Notes: generated by a model from the sequence alone, not told the origin. Numbered from the stretch's first letter, positions 9,084 to 18,257 are shown. The stretch is 64,000 bases of DNA from JBBDWK01 sp040902885 (GCA_040902885.1 JBBDWK010000073.1:1-64000), one strand, 5' to 3'. A program made the numbers and translations.

Positions 9084-9638
9084 ATGCGCTTATTTACCGG
9101 CCTGGATCTGCCCGCCGACTCGATGGAAAGCATCGAGCGCCTTCTCGCCCGGCTGCGGCCCACGGCGCGGTTGAAGTGGAGCCGCCCCGCGAATTTGCAC
9201 GTAACCACCAAGTTCATCGGCGAGTGGCCGGAGGAGCGCCTGGAAGAGCTGATTGCGCCCCTTCGCACGACACCGGGACGCACGCCGATCGAGATCGCCG
9301 TGCGAGAGCTGGGATTCTTTCCGAACTCCCGGTCGCCGCGCGTGTTCTGGGCAGGCGTACAGGCCGGGCCGGGGCTGGCGGCGCTGGCCCGGGAGACGGA
9401 TGAGCGGCTGTCGCAATTGGGCATAGACCCCGAAAAGCGAGCCTATTCGCCGCACCTGACGCTGGCGCGCATCCAGGAACCTGTACCGCTCGACCAGCTT
9501 CACGAAGCCATCCGGGGGATGCCTTCGCTCGAGATTGCCGCATTCCGCGCGGACCGCTTCTATTTGTACCGGAGCAAGACCGGCCCTCACGGATCGGTTT
9601 ATTCCAAACTTGCGGAGTTCCCCTTCACCCACCCATAA
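9084..9638 (+). CDS. thpR: RNA 2',3'-cyclic phosphodiesterase
   Basis: The 184-residue protein has the two HxTx catalytic motifs of the 2H phosphoesterase family, HVTT at residues 39-42 and HLTL at 124-127, and the family start MRLFTGLDLP. It hydrolyses 2',3'-cyclic phosphate ends of RNA to 2'-phosphates and can ligate tRNA half-molecules in vitro. The physiological role is unclear. It is divergent from the alkyladenine glycosylase gene with only 24 bases between starts. Confidence 0.92.
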   Translation: MRLFTGLDLPADSMESIERLLARLRPTARLKWSRPANLHVTTKFIGEWPEERLEELIAPLRTTPGRTPIEIAVRELGFFPNSRSPRVFWAGVQAGPGLAALARETDERLSQLGIDPEKRAYSPHLTLARIQEPVPLDQLHEAIRGMPSLEIAAFRADRFYLYRSKTGPHGSVYSKLAEFPFTHP

Positions 9639-9723
9639 GCTTCCGGCTGTACGTTGCAGGACAAGACGCGCGCCACGGCGTTTCTAGTATCCGGCATGGC
9701 CGGTAGCATGGAGTAAGAGCCTC

Positions 9724-11880
9724 ATGCCGCGCGGGATACCTCTGCCGTTCCTCGTCCTTCTCTGCCTGACTCCGATGGCCTCCGCGCAGACGCCCAGAAT
9801 CGGGGTGGCCTTGAGCGGCGGCGGAGTGCGCGGGCTGGCCCACATCGGGGTGCTCGAAGTGCTTGAGGAATATCGGGTGCCGGTCGAGTTTGTCGCCGGG
9901 TCCAGCATGGGCGGCCTGGTGGGCGGGCTTTACGCCACGGGAATAACGCCGGAGCGGATGCAGTTGATCCTGCGTGAAACGGCTTGGAATGAACTGCTGG
10001 CGCCCGAGCTGCCATTCCGAGAGATTTCGCTTCCTCGAAAACTCGAGCGCCTTGCGTTTCCCTCCACGCTCGAGTTCGGACTTAGCCGGCGTCGGCTGCT
10101 CTTCGCCCCGGGTTTGAATTCCGGGCATCAAATTGGCCTTTTTATCAGCCGCCTCACCTTTCCGTATTCGACCATGCCGAGCTTCGACTTGCTGCCGATT
10201 CCGTTCCGCTGCGTCGCCACGGATCTGTTCAACGGCATCGAAGTCGTGCTGAATCGTGGATCGCTGCCCGGAGCATTGCGCGCCACTATGGCCGTTCCCG
10301 GCGTGTTCACGCCCGTGTTCGAGCACGGCATGGTTCTGGTGGACGGCGGGCTGGTGAATTATCTGCCGGTCGACGTGGTACGGGAGATGGGAGCCGATTA
10401 CGTCATAGCCGTGGATGTGGCCGGGTACACAGAGCCGCGCGGACGAGTGCTTGGTCTGCTGGACATCCTCAATCGCTCCCTGGCCGTGGCCATCTATCAG
10501 AACGCCCGCCGCAACCGGCGGCTGGCCGATATCGTGATTCGGCCGGACACTCTGGAATACGGCACCTTCGATTTTCAGGCGGCTGCGAAGATGGTGGAGA
10601 TGGGGCGCAGGGCCGCGCGGCGGTGGGAGACTGAGCTGCGGCGCCTTTCGCTGAGCCCGGCTGAGTGGGAGGAGCACCTGGCCGCGCGGCGCGCGCGTGC
10701 GCAAACGCCCGTGAAAGTTCCGCAATTTCTGGAAGTAGAGGGTACCGGACCGGAAGGAGCCGCAGCCATCAAAAGGGAACTCGAGGATTTTGTCGGCCGC
10801 CCGCTGCGGCTCGATCTGCTCGGACGCGAGTTGACCCGGGTCGCCGGCTGGGGCATGTACCGCAGCGCGCGTTACGAAGAGGCCTTCCGCGACGGCGTGA
10901 GGGGCCTTCGGATCGTGGTGGAGGAGAAGCGCCAAGGGCCGCCTTTTCTGCTGCCGGCGCTCGAAATCAACACATCGGAGATTCAGAACATCCGCGCCAG
11001 CCTCCGCGCGCGAATCATCTCCTACAACGTGGGCGCATTCCGTGCCGAATGGCGCAACGATTTTACGGTCGGGTTTCAAACCGGCGTGAGGAGCGAGTAC
11101 TTCCGGCCCCTGCGGCACACGGGCTGGTTTGTCGCGCCGCGCCTGTTCTACTTACGGAACTATCATTATGACGTTGAGAACGCCTTCCGGATCTCCGAGG
11201 TCACCGCGAAGAATGCGGGCGGAGGCATAGAGGCCGGATACGACTTCAGCCGCTTCCAGCGCCTGAGCGCGGGATACGAGGCGTCTTATCAGACAGCCCG
11301 GGTCCGCACCGCGGAGAACACGTTCCGGGCCTTCCAGGGTCCCGTCCAGACGGCTTCACTGCGCTGGTTCCGGGACACGCAGGACAGCGCTTTGCTGCCG
11401 ACCGACGGGCTGCGCGTGAACGCGGCGGGCGAATGGTTCTTTCAGGCGCCGGGCGCGAACTCGGGATTTCCCCGTCTGTCCGTGAACGGCTCCATCTACC
11501 GTACTCCGGCGCCCCGGCATACCTTTTTCGGGTCCGCCACAGCGGGAACCGGCTTCGGCGAAAACTTGCCCTTTCTGCAGCAGTTCACGCTTGGCGGCCC
11601 TTTGCGGCTTGCCGCCTTCCGATTGCAGGAGTTCCGCGGCGACAGCGTCCTTTATGGCGCCGGGGGATACATCTATGAGCTGGGCCGCCTTCCCTCCTTC
11701 CTGGGAGAACGATTCGGGGCGACCGGTTGGTATGAAGCCGGAAGGATTGGAGGCGACACGAACCAGGGAGCGAACGCGGGCATTGTCGCCGAAACCAGCC
11801 TCGGAACGGTGTTTCTGGGCGGGACCTGGGGAGACGGAGGCAGACGCCGCTTCTATTTCACGTTGGGGAGGTTTTTTTGA
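9724..11880 (+). CDS. Patatin-like phospholipase fused to a BamA/TamA-type outer membrane barrel
   Basis: After a signal peptide (residues 1 to about 21), the patatin domain shows the oxyanion motif SGGGVRGLAH, the nucleophile motif GSSMG (S61) and the catalytic DGG (D207). A POTRA-like linker (about residues 325-400) leads into a barrel resembling the bacterial surface antigen (D15) domain and ending in RRFYFTLGRFF, a typical barrel C-terminus with terminal Phe. This is the layout of type Vd autotransporters such as PlpD, in which the lipase is carried across the outer membrane by its own barrel. The stop overlaps the fumarase start by 4 bases (TTGA). Confidence 0.88.
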   Translation: MPRGIPLPFLVLLCLTPMASAQTPRIGVALSGGGVRGLAHIGVLEVLEEYRVPVEFVAGSSMGGLVGGLYATGITPERMQLILRETAWNELLAPELPFREISLPRKLERLAFPSTLEFGLSRRRLLFAPGLNSGHQIGLFISRLTFPYSTMPSFDLLPIPFRCVATDLFNGIEVVLNRGSLPGALRATMAVPGVFTPVFEHGMVLVDGGLVNYLPVDVVREMGADYVIAVDVAGYTEPRGRVLGLLDILNRSLAVAIYQNARRNRRLADIVIRPDTLEYGTFDFQAAAKMVEMGRRAARRWETELRRLSLSPAEWEEHLAARRARAQTPVKVPQFLEVEGTGPEGAAAIKRELEDFVGRPLRLDLLGRELTRVAGWGMYRSARYEEAFRDGVRGLRIVVEEKRQGPPFLLPALEINTSEIQNIRASLRARIISYNVGAFRAEWRNDFTVGFQTGVRSEYFRPLRHTGWFVAPRLFYLRNYHYDVENAFRISEVTAKNAGGGIEAGYDFSRFQRLSAGYEASYQTARVRTAENTFRAFQGPVQTASLRWFRDTQDSALLPTDGLRVNAAGEWFFQAPGANSGFPRLSVNGSIYRTPAPRHTFFGSATAGTGFGENLPFLQQFTLGGPLRLAAFRLQEFRGDSVLYGAGGYIYELGRLPSFLGERFGATGWYEAGRIGGDTNQGANAGIVAETSLGTVFLGGTWGDGGRRRFYFTLGRFF

Positions 11881-13214
11881 GGGCCGAGCGCGACACAATA
11901 GGCGATATGCTTGTGCCCGAAGACGCACTCTATGGTCCGCAGACCGCGCGTGCCGTGCAAAACTTTCCGATCAGCGGGCTGCGCTTTCAGCGCTCCTTTG
12001 TGCGCGCCCTTGGGCTGATCAAAAGCGCCGCTGCGGCAGCGAACGGCCTCTTGGGACAACTGTCCCCGGAGATGGCCCGGTCCATTGAGGACGCCGCCGA
12101 GCAGGTAGCGGAAGGCCGGCATGATGCCCAGTTCGTGGTCGATATCTTCCAGACGGGAAGCGGCACGTCCACCAACATGAACGCCAACGAAGTGATCGGC
12201 CGGCTGGCACGTGCGCATCCCAACGACGAAGTGAACCGGGGCCAGTCGAGCAACGACGTGATTCCCGCTGCCATGCACGTTGCCGCGGCCGAGCAGGTCC
12301 ACAAAGATCTTCTGCCCTCCATGCGCGAGCTGCAAACCGCGCTGGATCGTAAGGCCGGAGAATTCCATGAGGTGCTCAAGATTGGCCGGACGCACCTCCA
12401 GGACGCGGTTCCCGTGCGCCTTGGCCAGGAGTTCGGCGGGTACGCGCGGCAGGTGGAGGCGGCTTGCGAACGCATCCAGGCCGCGCTTCCCGGGATCTAT
12501 GAACTGGCATTGGGCGGTACGGCCGTGGGCACGGGGCTCAACGCGCCGCCGGGTTTCGCCGCCGCGGTAATCGACCGGATCGCGCGCCGCACGGGATTGC
12601 CGTTCCGGGAGGCCCGGAACCACTTCGAGGCTCAGGCCGCGCGGGACGCCGCCGCATTCCTCAGCGCGGCGCTGCGCAATTACGCGCTGGCCCTCACCAA
12701 GATCGCCAATGACATCCGCTGGCTGGGCTCCGGACCGCGCGCCGGACTGGGCGAGCTACACCTTCCCACCGTGCAGGCCGGCTCGAGCATCATGCCCGGC
12801 AAGGTCAATCCCGTGATTGCGGAGAGCGTGCTCATGGTGTGCGCCCAGGTTGTCGGCCACGACGCCACAATCGCCTGGTGCGCGGCGGCGGGGAATTTCG
12901 AGCTGAACGCGATGATGCCGGTAATGGCATACGATCTGCTCGATTCCATCGGCCTTCTGGCAACGGCCACCCGCAACTTCCGGGAGCGGCTGATCGAGGG
13001 CCTGGAGGCCGATACGGGCCGCGCGAGAGAGCTGCTGGAGCGGTCACTGGGAATGGCGGCGGCTCTGGCGCCGGAAATCGGCTACGAGAAGACGGCGGCT
13101 ATCGTGCAAGAGGCCTGGAGGACGGAGCGCACGTTGCGGGAAGTAGCGCGAGAGAAGAGCGGCCTGCCGGAAGAGCGCCTGAACGAGCTGTTGGATCCCG
13201 AGCGGCAGGTGTAA
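11877..13214 (+). CDS. fumC: Class II fumarate hydratase
   Basis: The 445-residue enzyme has the superfamily signature GSSIMPGKVNP and the GQSSNDVIPAAMHV active-site region, with the expected start (RAERDTIGDMLVPEDALYGPQT). It interconverts fumarate and malate in the citric acid cycle without an iron-sulfur cluster and works as a tetramer in the cytoplasm. Translation starts at TTG within the TTGA overlap with the patatin gene, which suggests translational coupling even though the functions are unrelated. Only 23 bases separate it from accA. Confidence 0.93.
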   Translation: MRAERDTIGDMLVPEDALYGPQTARAVQNFPISGLRFQRSFVRALGLIKSAAAAANGLLGQLSPEMARSIEDAAEQVAEGRHDAQFVVDIFQTGSGTSTNMNANEVIGRLARAHPNDEVNRGQSSNDVIPAAMHVAAAEQVHKDLLPSMRELQTALDRKAGEFHEVLKIGRTHLQDAVPVRLGQEFGGYARQVEAACERIQAALPGIYELALGGTAVGTGLNAPPGFAAAVIDRIARRTGLPFREARNHFEAQAARDAAAFLSAALRNYALALTKIANDIRWLGSGPRAGLGELHLPTVQAGSSIMPGKVNPVIAESVLMVCAQVVGHDATIAWCAAAGNFELNAMMPVMAYDLLDSIGLLATATRNFRERLIEGLEADTGRARELLERSLGMAAALAPEIGYEKTAAIVQEAWRTERTLREVAREKSGLPEERLNELLDPERQV

Positions 13215-13237
13215 GCCCACTGCGCTAAAATTCAAGC

Positions 13238-14092
13238 TTGGACTTTGAGCAGGTGACCGAATCCCCGGCGTCTCCGGAAAGCGGGGCGGCGCAGACCGCA
13301 TGGGAGCGTGTACTTTTGGCGCGCCACCCCAAGCGTCCGCATACCCTGGACTATATCGAGCGCCTATTTCCGGGCTTCGAGGAGATTCACGGCGACCGTC
13401 TCTTTGGCGACGACCCGGCCATCGTCTGCGGTTTCGGCAATTTCGAGGGAACGCCGCTGGTCGTCGTGGGAGAGCAGAAGGGCCGCGACACCAAGCAGAA
13501 GCTGTATCGCAACTTCGGCATGCCCAAGCCCGAGGGCTACCGCAAGGCGCTGCGGGCCATGCAACTGGCTTCCAAGTTCCGCCGCCCGATCGTGACTTTC
13601 CTCGATACGCCGGGCGCGTACCCCGGCATTGACGCGGAAGAGCGCGGCCAGGCCGAAGCCATCGCGCGCAACCTGCGGGAGATGTCGCGTCTCTCATCTC
13701 CCGTCATCTGCGTTTGTATCGGTGAGGGGGGCAGCGGCGGCGCTCTTGCCCTCGGCGTCGGCAATCGCGTGCTCATGCTCGAAAACGCGATCTACAGCGT
13801 GATCTCGCCGGAAAGCTGCGCGGCCATCATTTACAGGGATGCGGGAAAGGCCGCCCAGGCAGCCGACGCTCTGAAGGTGACGGCGCCGGACCTTCTGCGG
13901 CTGGGACTCATCGACGGGATCGTTCCCGAGCCGGAAGGCGGCGCGCACGAGGATCCGGACCGGGCGGCCGTCTTGCTAGGGGACGCCTTGCGGGATGCGC
14001 TCGAATCGCTGGCCCGCCTTTCCACTCGCGAGCTGATGGAGCAGCGCTACACCAAGTTCCGGTCCATGGGCGCGGTGGGATCGCCGGCATGA
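13238..14092 (+). CDS. accA: Acetyl-CoA carboxylase carboxyltransferase subunit alpha
   Basis: The 284-residue protein shows the AccA core: AWERVLLARHPKRPHTLDYI, the GQKGRDTKQKLYRNFGMPKPEGYRKALR-type region (with E in place of G at the start), DTPGAYPGIDAEERGQAEAIA and GEGGSGGALALGVGNRVLMLENAIYSVISPE. It is shorter at the N-terminus than the E. coli protein. It pairs with AccD to transfer carboxylate from biotin to acetyl-CoA in the first step of fatty acid synthesis. TTG is the assigned start. The stop overlaps the next ORF by 4 bases (ATGA). Confidence 0.93.
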   Translation: MDFEQVTESPASPESGAAQTAWERVLLARHPKRPHTLDYIERLFPGFEEIHGDRLFGDDPAIVCGFGNFEGTPLVVVGEQKGRDTKQKLYRNFGMPKPEGYRKALRAMQLASKFRRPIVTFLDTPGAYPGIDAEERGQAEAIARNLREMSRLSSPVICVCIGEGGSGGALALGVGNRVLMLENAIYSVISPESCAAIIYRDAGKAAQAADALKVTAPDLLRLGLIDGIVPEPEGGAHEDPDRAAVLLGDALRDALESLARLSTRELMEQRYTKFRSMGAVGSPA

Positions 14093-14361
14093 GCAAGACT
14101 TCGATCCTGGGAATTCTTTTCCTGTTGGCGGTTCTGGGTTATCTGGTCATCTCCACGCAGCGCACGGCCCAGCATCGCGTGGAGGTTTGCATCACCTATC
14201 AGGGCCGCCAGGCATGCCGCACGGCGCTCGCCTCTTCCAAAGAGTCCGCCCAGCGCGCGGCAACCGACAACGCCTGCGCCCAGATCGCCTCCGGAATGAC
14301 CGACTCCATCGCGTGCACCAATACCCCGCCCGATAGCGTGCGTTGGCTGCCCGTTGAGTAG
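14089..14361 (+). CDS. Small membrane-anchored hypothetical protein
   Basis: The 90-residue protein begins with a single membrane anchor (ILGILFLLAVLGYLVIST) followed by a small soluble domain with cysteines (VEVCITYQGRQACRTALASS and later DNACAQIASGMTDSIACT). Four cysteines in an exported domain could form disulfides. It overlaps accA by 4 bases and is probably co-translated. I do not recognise the family, though similar small proteins follow accA in related Acidobacteria as far as I recall. Confidence 0.7.
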   Translation: MSKTSILGILFLLAVLGYLVISTQRTAQHRVEVCITYQGRQACRTALASSKESAQRAATDNACAQIASGMTDSIACTNTPPDSVRWLPVE

Positions 14362-14412
14362 CTAAGTAGAACTCGAAATGGAGGAGGTGCCGGTATTGCA
14401 CGGCAGAACGGT

Positions 14413-14423
14413 GCGTATTACGC
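14413..14423. promoter_or_regulatory. Candidate operator palindrome before the antitoxin gene
   Basis: GCGTATTACGC is a perfect inverted repeat around one central base, ending 7 bases before the antitoxin ATG. Ribbon-helix-helix antitoxins commonly repress their own operon by binding such palindromes, so this is a plausible operator. The assignment rests on position and symmetry only. Confidence 0.35.
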
Positions 14424-14430
14424 TATCGTT

Positions 14431-14673
14431 ATGCAGACGATTTCCCTGAAGCTGCCCGATGATCTCCTGGCCCAACTCGAAAGTGAGGCCAAAGCGAGGC
14501 GGGTGACGAAATCCTGGCTCGTGCGAGAAAGCCTGGAAAAGGCGTTGCGTAAGCAAGCGCCACCCGGCGCAGTCTCGTGTTACGACCTGGCAAGCGACCT
14601 TGCCGGTTCGGTGCGGGGCCTGCCTGAGGACCTCGCCCATAATCCAAAGTACATGGAAGATTTTGGTCAGTGA
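14431..14673 (+). CDS. Ribbon-helix-helix (CopG/VapB-like) antitoxin
   Basis: The 80-residue protein begins MQTISLKLPDDLLAQLESEA and continues with ARRVTKSWLVRESLEKAL, the beta strand plus two helices of a CopG/MetJ/Arc-type DNA-binding domain. The remaining tail (GAVSCYDLASDLAGSVRGLP) is of the kind that wraps and inhibits the partner toxin. It overlaps the PIN-domain gene by 4 bases (GTGA), the usual antitoxin-first order. It should neutralise the toxin and repress its own promoter. Confidence 0.85.
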   Translation: MQTISLKLPDDLLAQLESEAKARRVTKSWLVRESLEKALRKQAPPGAVSCYDLASDLAGSVRGLPEDLAHNPKYMEDFGQ

Positions 14674-15089
14674 AGAAAGGCCCCGCCCTGCTCGATACCG
14701 GCCCGCTGGTAAGTTTCCTCGCTTCCGGGCTGAGGCATCATTCCTGGACTATCGAGCAATGGAAACGGCTGCGTCCGCCGCTGCTGACGTGTGAGCCGGT
14801 CCTGACTGAGGCGGCCTTTCTCCTGAAACGCGAGGGCCGCGAACCCGATGCTCTTTTTGCATTACTGGAGCGGGGAGTGATTCGCATCGCTCTGGCAGTG
14901 GAGGAGGAACAGGCGGACCTCCGTGCGCTCATGCACCGGTATCGCAACCGGCCCATGTCCTTGGCAGATGCCTGTCTGGTTCGGCTCTCGGAAATCCACA
15001 TGGACGGAGAGGTTTTCACGCTGGACTCCGATTTTCGCATCTACCGGCGCCACGGGAACAAAGTCATCCCGGCGCTGATTCCCGATTGA
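14670..15089 (+). CDS. PIN-domain ribonuclease toxin (VapC-like)
   Basis: The 139-residue protein has the PIN-domain acidic set: D9 in LLDTGPLVSFL, E47 in VLTEAAFLLK, D100 in LADACLV, and D119/D121 in TLDSDFRIYRR. PIN toxins are magnesium-dependent ribonucleases, often cleaving tRNA or rRNA. The GTG start lies inside the antitoxin stop, so the two proteins are coupled. It is an intact-looking type II toxin-antitoxin pair inserted between accA and an efflux adaptor gene. Confidence 0.88.
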   Translation: MKKGPALLDTGPLVSFLASGLRHHSWTIEQWKRLRPPLLTCEPVLTEAAFLLKREGREPDALFALLERGVIRIALAVEEEQADLRALMHRYRNRPMSLADACLVRLSEIHMDGEVFTLDSDFRIYRRHGNKVIPALIPD

Positions 15090-15276
15090 AACGGGGCATT
15101 CCCACAAGTGGCCGCCAAGTGCTCCTCTATCGCCTCGGGAATACATGAGCGAAGCTCCGAAACGCTACGCTAAGCCCTTTCCATACCCTCGGATACCCTT
15201 CCGATGCCTCATGCTACGATGAGACGAAGGGAACAATTCAGTACGCAGCTGCGTCTGAGCTTCCGTAGGGAACTCC

Positions 15277-16683
15277 TTGAAGCGACGGTGGAAAATTCTG
15301 TTGGCGGTGCTCGGCCCGGTAACGATAGCCGCGGGCGTTTACGCCAGTATTCAGTATGCGAAGCGCGGAGTCGTTATCGTGCAGACCGGCAGAGTCGTGC
15401 GCCAGGACCTGTCTTCCATCGTCACCGCATCCGGCGAGATCAAGCCGAGAAACTACGTGAATATCGGCGCCAACGCCTTCGGGCGGATCACCGGCATTCT
15501 GGTGAGTGAAGGCGACCGCGTGCGCAAAGGCCAGTTGCTGGCGCGCCTGGAATCCGTGCAGCCGCAAGCCGAGCTGAACGCACAGCAGGCAGCCATCGGT
15601 TCGACGCAGGCCGAATCCGCGGCGTCGGAGGCAGGCCTGAGGGTGGCCGACGAGAACCTGCACACGCTCCAGGCCGTCATCGATCGGGCCAAGGCCGACG
15701 GGAAACGCGCGCGGACGGACCTGGAGCGCGTGGCGCAACTGCAAAAGGAAGGGCTCATCGCCACCCAGGAGTTCGACCGGGCCAAAGCGGAAGAGGAGGC
15801 TCTGCGGGCCGGTGTGCGGGAAGCCGAAGCGCGCCTCGTACAGGCCCACGCCGAGCGCCAGAGGGTCGCGGCGCAGTTGTCCGCCTCGCAAAAGAGGATC
15901 ACGCAGGCTCAGGCCAATTTCACCCGCATCGCCGACGTGCTGCAAAAGCATTCCGTGGTCGCCCCGCTCGATGGCGTGGTCACCAACCTGCCCGTCCGCG
16001 CCGGCGAAACCGTGGTGGTCGGAATCCAGAACTCCCCGGGCAGCCTGATCATGACCATCGCGGACATGTCCGTGATCACCGCCGAGGTGAAGGTGGACGA
16101 AACCGATATCGTGAGCGTAAAGCTCAATCAGACCGCCGATATCGCGATCGATGCGATGCCCAATCGGACGTTTAAGGGGCATGTCATCGAGATCGGCAAT
16201 ACGGCTATTCTCCGCTCCACCGGTCTGGCCGCCTCCCAGAGCATGATTTCCAGCCAGGAAGCCAAGGATTTTAAAGTAGTGGTAGCCTTGGACGATCCAC
16301 CCCCGGACATCCGGCCTGGACTTTCCTGCACGGCGAAGGTGACGACCGCCACGCGCGACGGAGCGTTCACGATTCCGATCCAGGCGCTGACGGTACGGCA
16401 ACGAGGAGACTTGGATTCCAAGCCGGCCGCCGCCGCTCAAGACCCGGCGACAGAGAAGACCCGGAAGGAAGAGCTGCAAGGAGTGTTCGTGGTCGACGGG
16501 GAGAAGGCGGTTTTCCGGAAAGTGGAGACCGGCATCAGCGGCGCCACGGAGATTGAAGTTCTCAGCGGCCTCAGGGAACGCGAAGAGATTGTAACCGGCA
16601 GCTATCGGATTATCCGTACGCTGCGCAATGAAGCCAGGGTAAAGGTGGATAACAAGCCTGCGGGCGCCGCCGCCGGACGTTAG
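15277..16683 (+). CDS. MacA-like periplasmic adaptor (HlyD/RND membrane-fusion protein)
   Basis: The 468-residue protein has an N-terminal membrane anchor (ILLAVLGPVTIAAGVYASI), a split lipoyl/barrel-sandwich domain (SGEIKPRNYVNIGANAFGRI... and SVVAPLDGVVTNLPVRAGETV), and a long coiled-coil hairpin between them rich in A, E, Q and R. It should bridge an inner-membrane transporter and an outer-membrane channel. The TTG start is assumed. A LolD/MacB-type ATPase gene follows 37 bases later, but no permease, so its transporter is either elsewhere or lost. Confidence 0.88.
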   Translation: MKRRWKILLAVLGPVTIAAGVYASIQYAKRGVVIVQTGRVVRQDLSSIVTASGEIKPRNYVNIGANAFGRITGILVSEGDRVRKGQLLARLESVQPQAELNAQQAAIGSTQAESAASEAGLRVADENLHTLQAVIDRAKADGKRARTDLERVAQLQKEGLIATQEFDRAKAEEEALRAGVREAEARLVQAHAERQRVAAQLSASQKRITQAQANFTRIADVLQKHSVVAPLDGVVTNLPVRAGETVVVGIQNSPGSLIMTIADMSVITAEVKVDETDIVSVKLNQTADIAIDAMPNRTFKGHVIEIGNTAILRSTGLAASQSMISSQEAKDFKVVVALDDPPPDIRPGLSCTAKVTTATRDGAFTIPIQALTVRQRGDLDSKPAAAAQDPATEKTRKEELQGVFVVDGEKAVFRKVETGISGATEIEVLSGLREREEIVTGSYRIIRTLRNEARVKVDNKPAGAAAGR

Positions 16684-16720
16684 AATGCCCTGGAGCGGAA
16701 AAGGGGAGTAAGAACCGGGA

Positions 16721-17458
16721 ATGGCACAAGCTGTGGAACTGGGCCTCGAGCGGGGCGCGCAACTCAAGCGGGAAGGCATCGTCATCCGCACGTACGATTT
16801 GTGGAAGACCTACATCATGGGCGACCAGGAGATCAACGCGGTCTCCGGCGTGGACGTCGAGATTCGCAGAGGCGAATACGTGGCGATCATGGGTCCGTCC
16901 GGCTCGGGCAAATCCACGCTGATGAATCTGATTGGCTGTCTGGACACACCCAGCAGAGGGGAGTACTTCATCAACGGCAGCCTGGTGAGCCGGATGACGG
17001 ACGATCAACTGGCGCAGATACGCAACAAGGAGATCGGCTTCGTCTTCCAGACCTTCAACCTGCTGGCCCGCGCCACCTCGCTGCACAACGTCGAGCTGCC
17101 GCTGATCTATAGCGGCATGGCGGCCGATCAGCGGCTGGAGCGCGCCAAAGCGTCGCTGCGCTCGGTGGACCTGGAGCAGCGCATGTACCACAAGCCCAGC
17201 GAGCTTTCCGGCGGCCAGCGCCAGCGTGTCGCCATCGCCCGCGCGCTGGTGAACAACCCTTCCATCCTCCTGGCCGACGAGCCTACCGGTAACCTGGATA
17301 GCGCGACGGGCAACGAGATCATGGGTCTCTTCGAGCGCCTCCACTCGCAGGGCAACACCATCGTGCTGGTGACGCACGAGCACGATATCGCGCTGCACGC
17401 CCACCGCGTCATCCACGTCCGGGACGGCAAAGTGGAAAAGGACGAGAAGGTAAAATAG
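16721..17458 (+). CDS. ABC transporter ATP-binding protein, MacB/LolD type
   Basis: The 245-residue ATPase has Walker A GPSGSGKST, the Q-loop region FVFQTFNLLARAT, the ABC signature LSGGQRQRVAIARAL and Walker B ILLADEPTGNLD. These match the MacB/LolD/FtsE-like family that drives FtsX-type permeases. A 26-residue N-terminal extension precedes the usual first strand. It is downstream of a MacA-like adaptor and followed by an opposite-strand gene, so no permease is encoded here. Confidence 0.9.
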   Translation: MAQAVELGLERGAQLKREGIVIRTYDLWKTYIMGDQEINAVSGVDVEIRRGEYVAIMGPSGSGKSTLMNLIGCLDTPSRGEYFINGSLVSRMTDDQLAQIRNKEIGFVFQTFNLLARATSLHNVELPLIYSGMAADQRLERAKASLRSVDLEQRMYHKPSELSGGQRQRVAIARALVNNPSILLADEPTGNLDSATGNEIMGLFERLHSQGNTIVLVTHEHDIALHAHRVIHVRDGKVEKDEKVK

Positions 17459-17506
17459 CCGCCGCCCTCATATCCCGCCGCGGGATCTTCGCCGTCCGTT
17501 CAATAA

Positions 17507-18124
17507 TCAGGCTGCAGGACGCAGTCTTTCCTCCACGTGGAGCCCTCGGGCCAGGCCGCGAACGCTCAGCGCGAACATGAACCAGGCAAACCCATGAACG
17601 ATCAAGTCGATTCCGATATAAAGGCCCAGGAACCAAAGGCTGACTGCCGGCCAAAGTGAAAGCAGGATAGCGCCCAGCCCGAGAGATACGATTCCGCTTG
17701 CCAATGACCAACCCCAGTTAGGAAACCGCATCACCACGGAAGCAATCGCCCGGTATATGCCTTCCACCAGGAAGAACGCGGCAACCACCAAGGTCAGCAC
17801 GGCAGCGCCGGACAGAGGAGCACGAAGCAGCAGGATTCCGGTGATCACGCAGAGGATTCCAGCAGCCAGGGATAGCAGAAAACCGCCCCACCTGCCGGTC
17901 ATGAACGAAAGGACGCACAGTGCGCCACCAGCAATCAGTAGTATCCAGCCCAAGGCAACCACTGTGAATAAGGTCGTCAAAAATGCCAATGAGGTTGCCA
18001 CCGCGCCCAGACCCATGAGAAATATTCCAAGCGCGAGGTACCAGCCCCACTTGTGACTAAGTTCTTCGATTCCGGCCAGAAAGGGATTTCGCCCCAAGCC
18101 GCCAAAGATCCCTATGGTGCTCAT
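17507..18124 (-). CDS. HdeD family acid-resistance-type membrane protein
   Basis: The start at ATG 18124, preceded by AAGGAG, gives about 205 residues with six predicted helices in pairs (WYLALGIFLMGLGAVATSLAF, WILLIAGGALCVLSFM, FLLSLAAGILCVITGILLL, VLTLVVAAFFLVEGIYRAIA, WSLASGIVSLGLGAILLSL, WFLGLYIGIDLIVHGFAWFMF). This repeated pattern is typical of HdeD, linked to acid or stress resistance, with unknown biochemical activity. It is divergent from the sulfatase gene. Confidence 0.85.
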   Translation of the reverse strand: MSTIGIFGGLGRNPFLAGIEELSHKWGWYLALGIFLMGLGAVATSLAFLTTLFTVVALGWILLIAGGALCVLSFMTGRWGGFLLSLAAGILCVITGILLLRAPLSGAAVLTLVVAAFFLVEGIYRAIASVVMRFPNWGWSLASGIVSLGLGAILLSLWPAVSLWFLGLYIGIDLIVHGFAWFMFALSVRGLARGLHVEERLRPAA

Positions 18125-18257
18125 AAAGCAACTCCTTTCACCCCGCCGCCCGCGCGGCGGGATTTGTCTCTGGAAGGGCAAAGTGCAATCCGGTGGCCGA
18201 GATAGAAAACGCCGCCTTGCCCCGCACTTGCGGTGCCACACTGGTATTTTTGAAGTC

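Noticed and set aside
9625..11118. 497-codon minus-strand frame opposite the patatin gene
   Set aside because: Long antisense frames are expected from high GC third positions; no domain or start signal is seen.
15238..16791. 517-codon minus-strand frame opposite the efflux adaptor
   Set aside because: Same reason: antisense to a clear gene, with an unstructured Gly/Asp/His/Arg-rich product.
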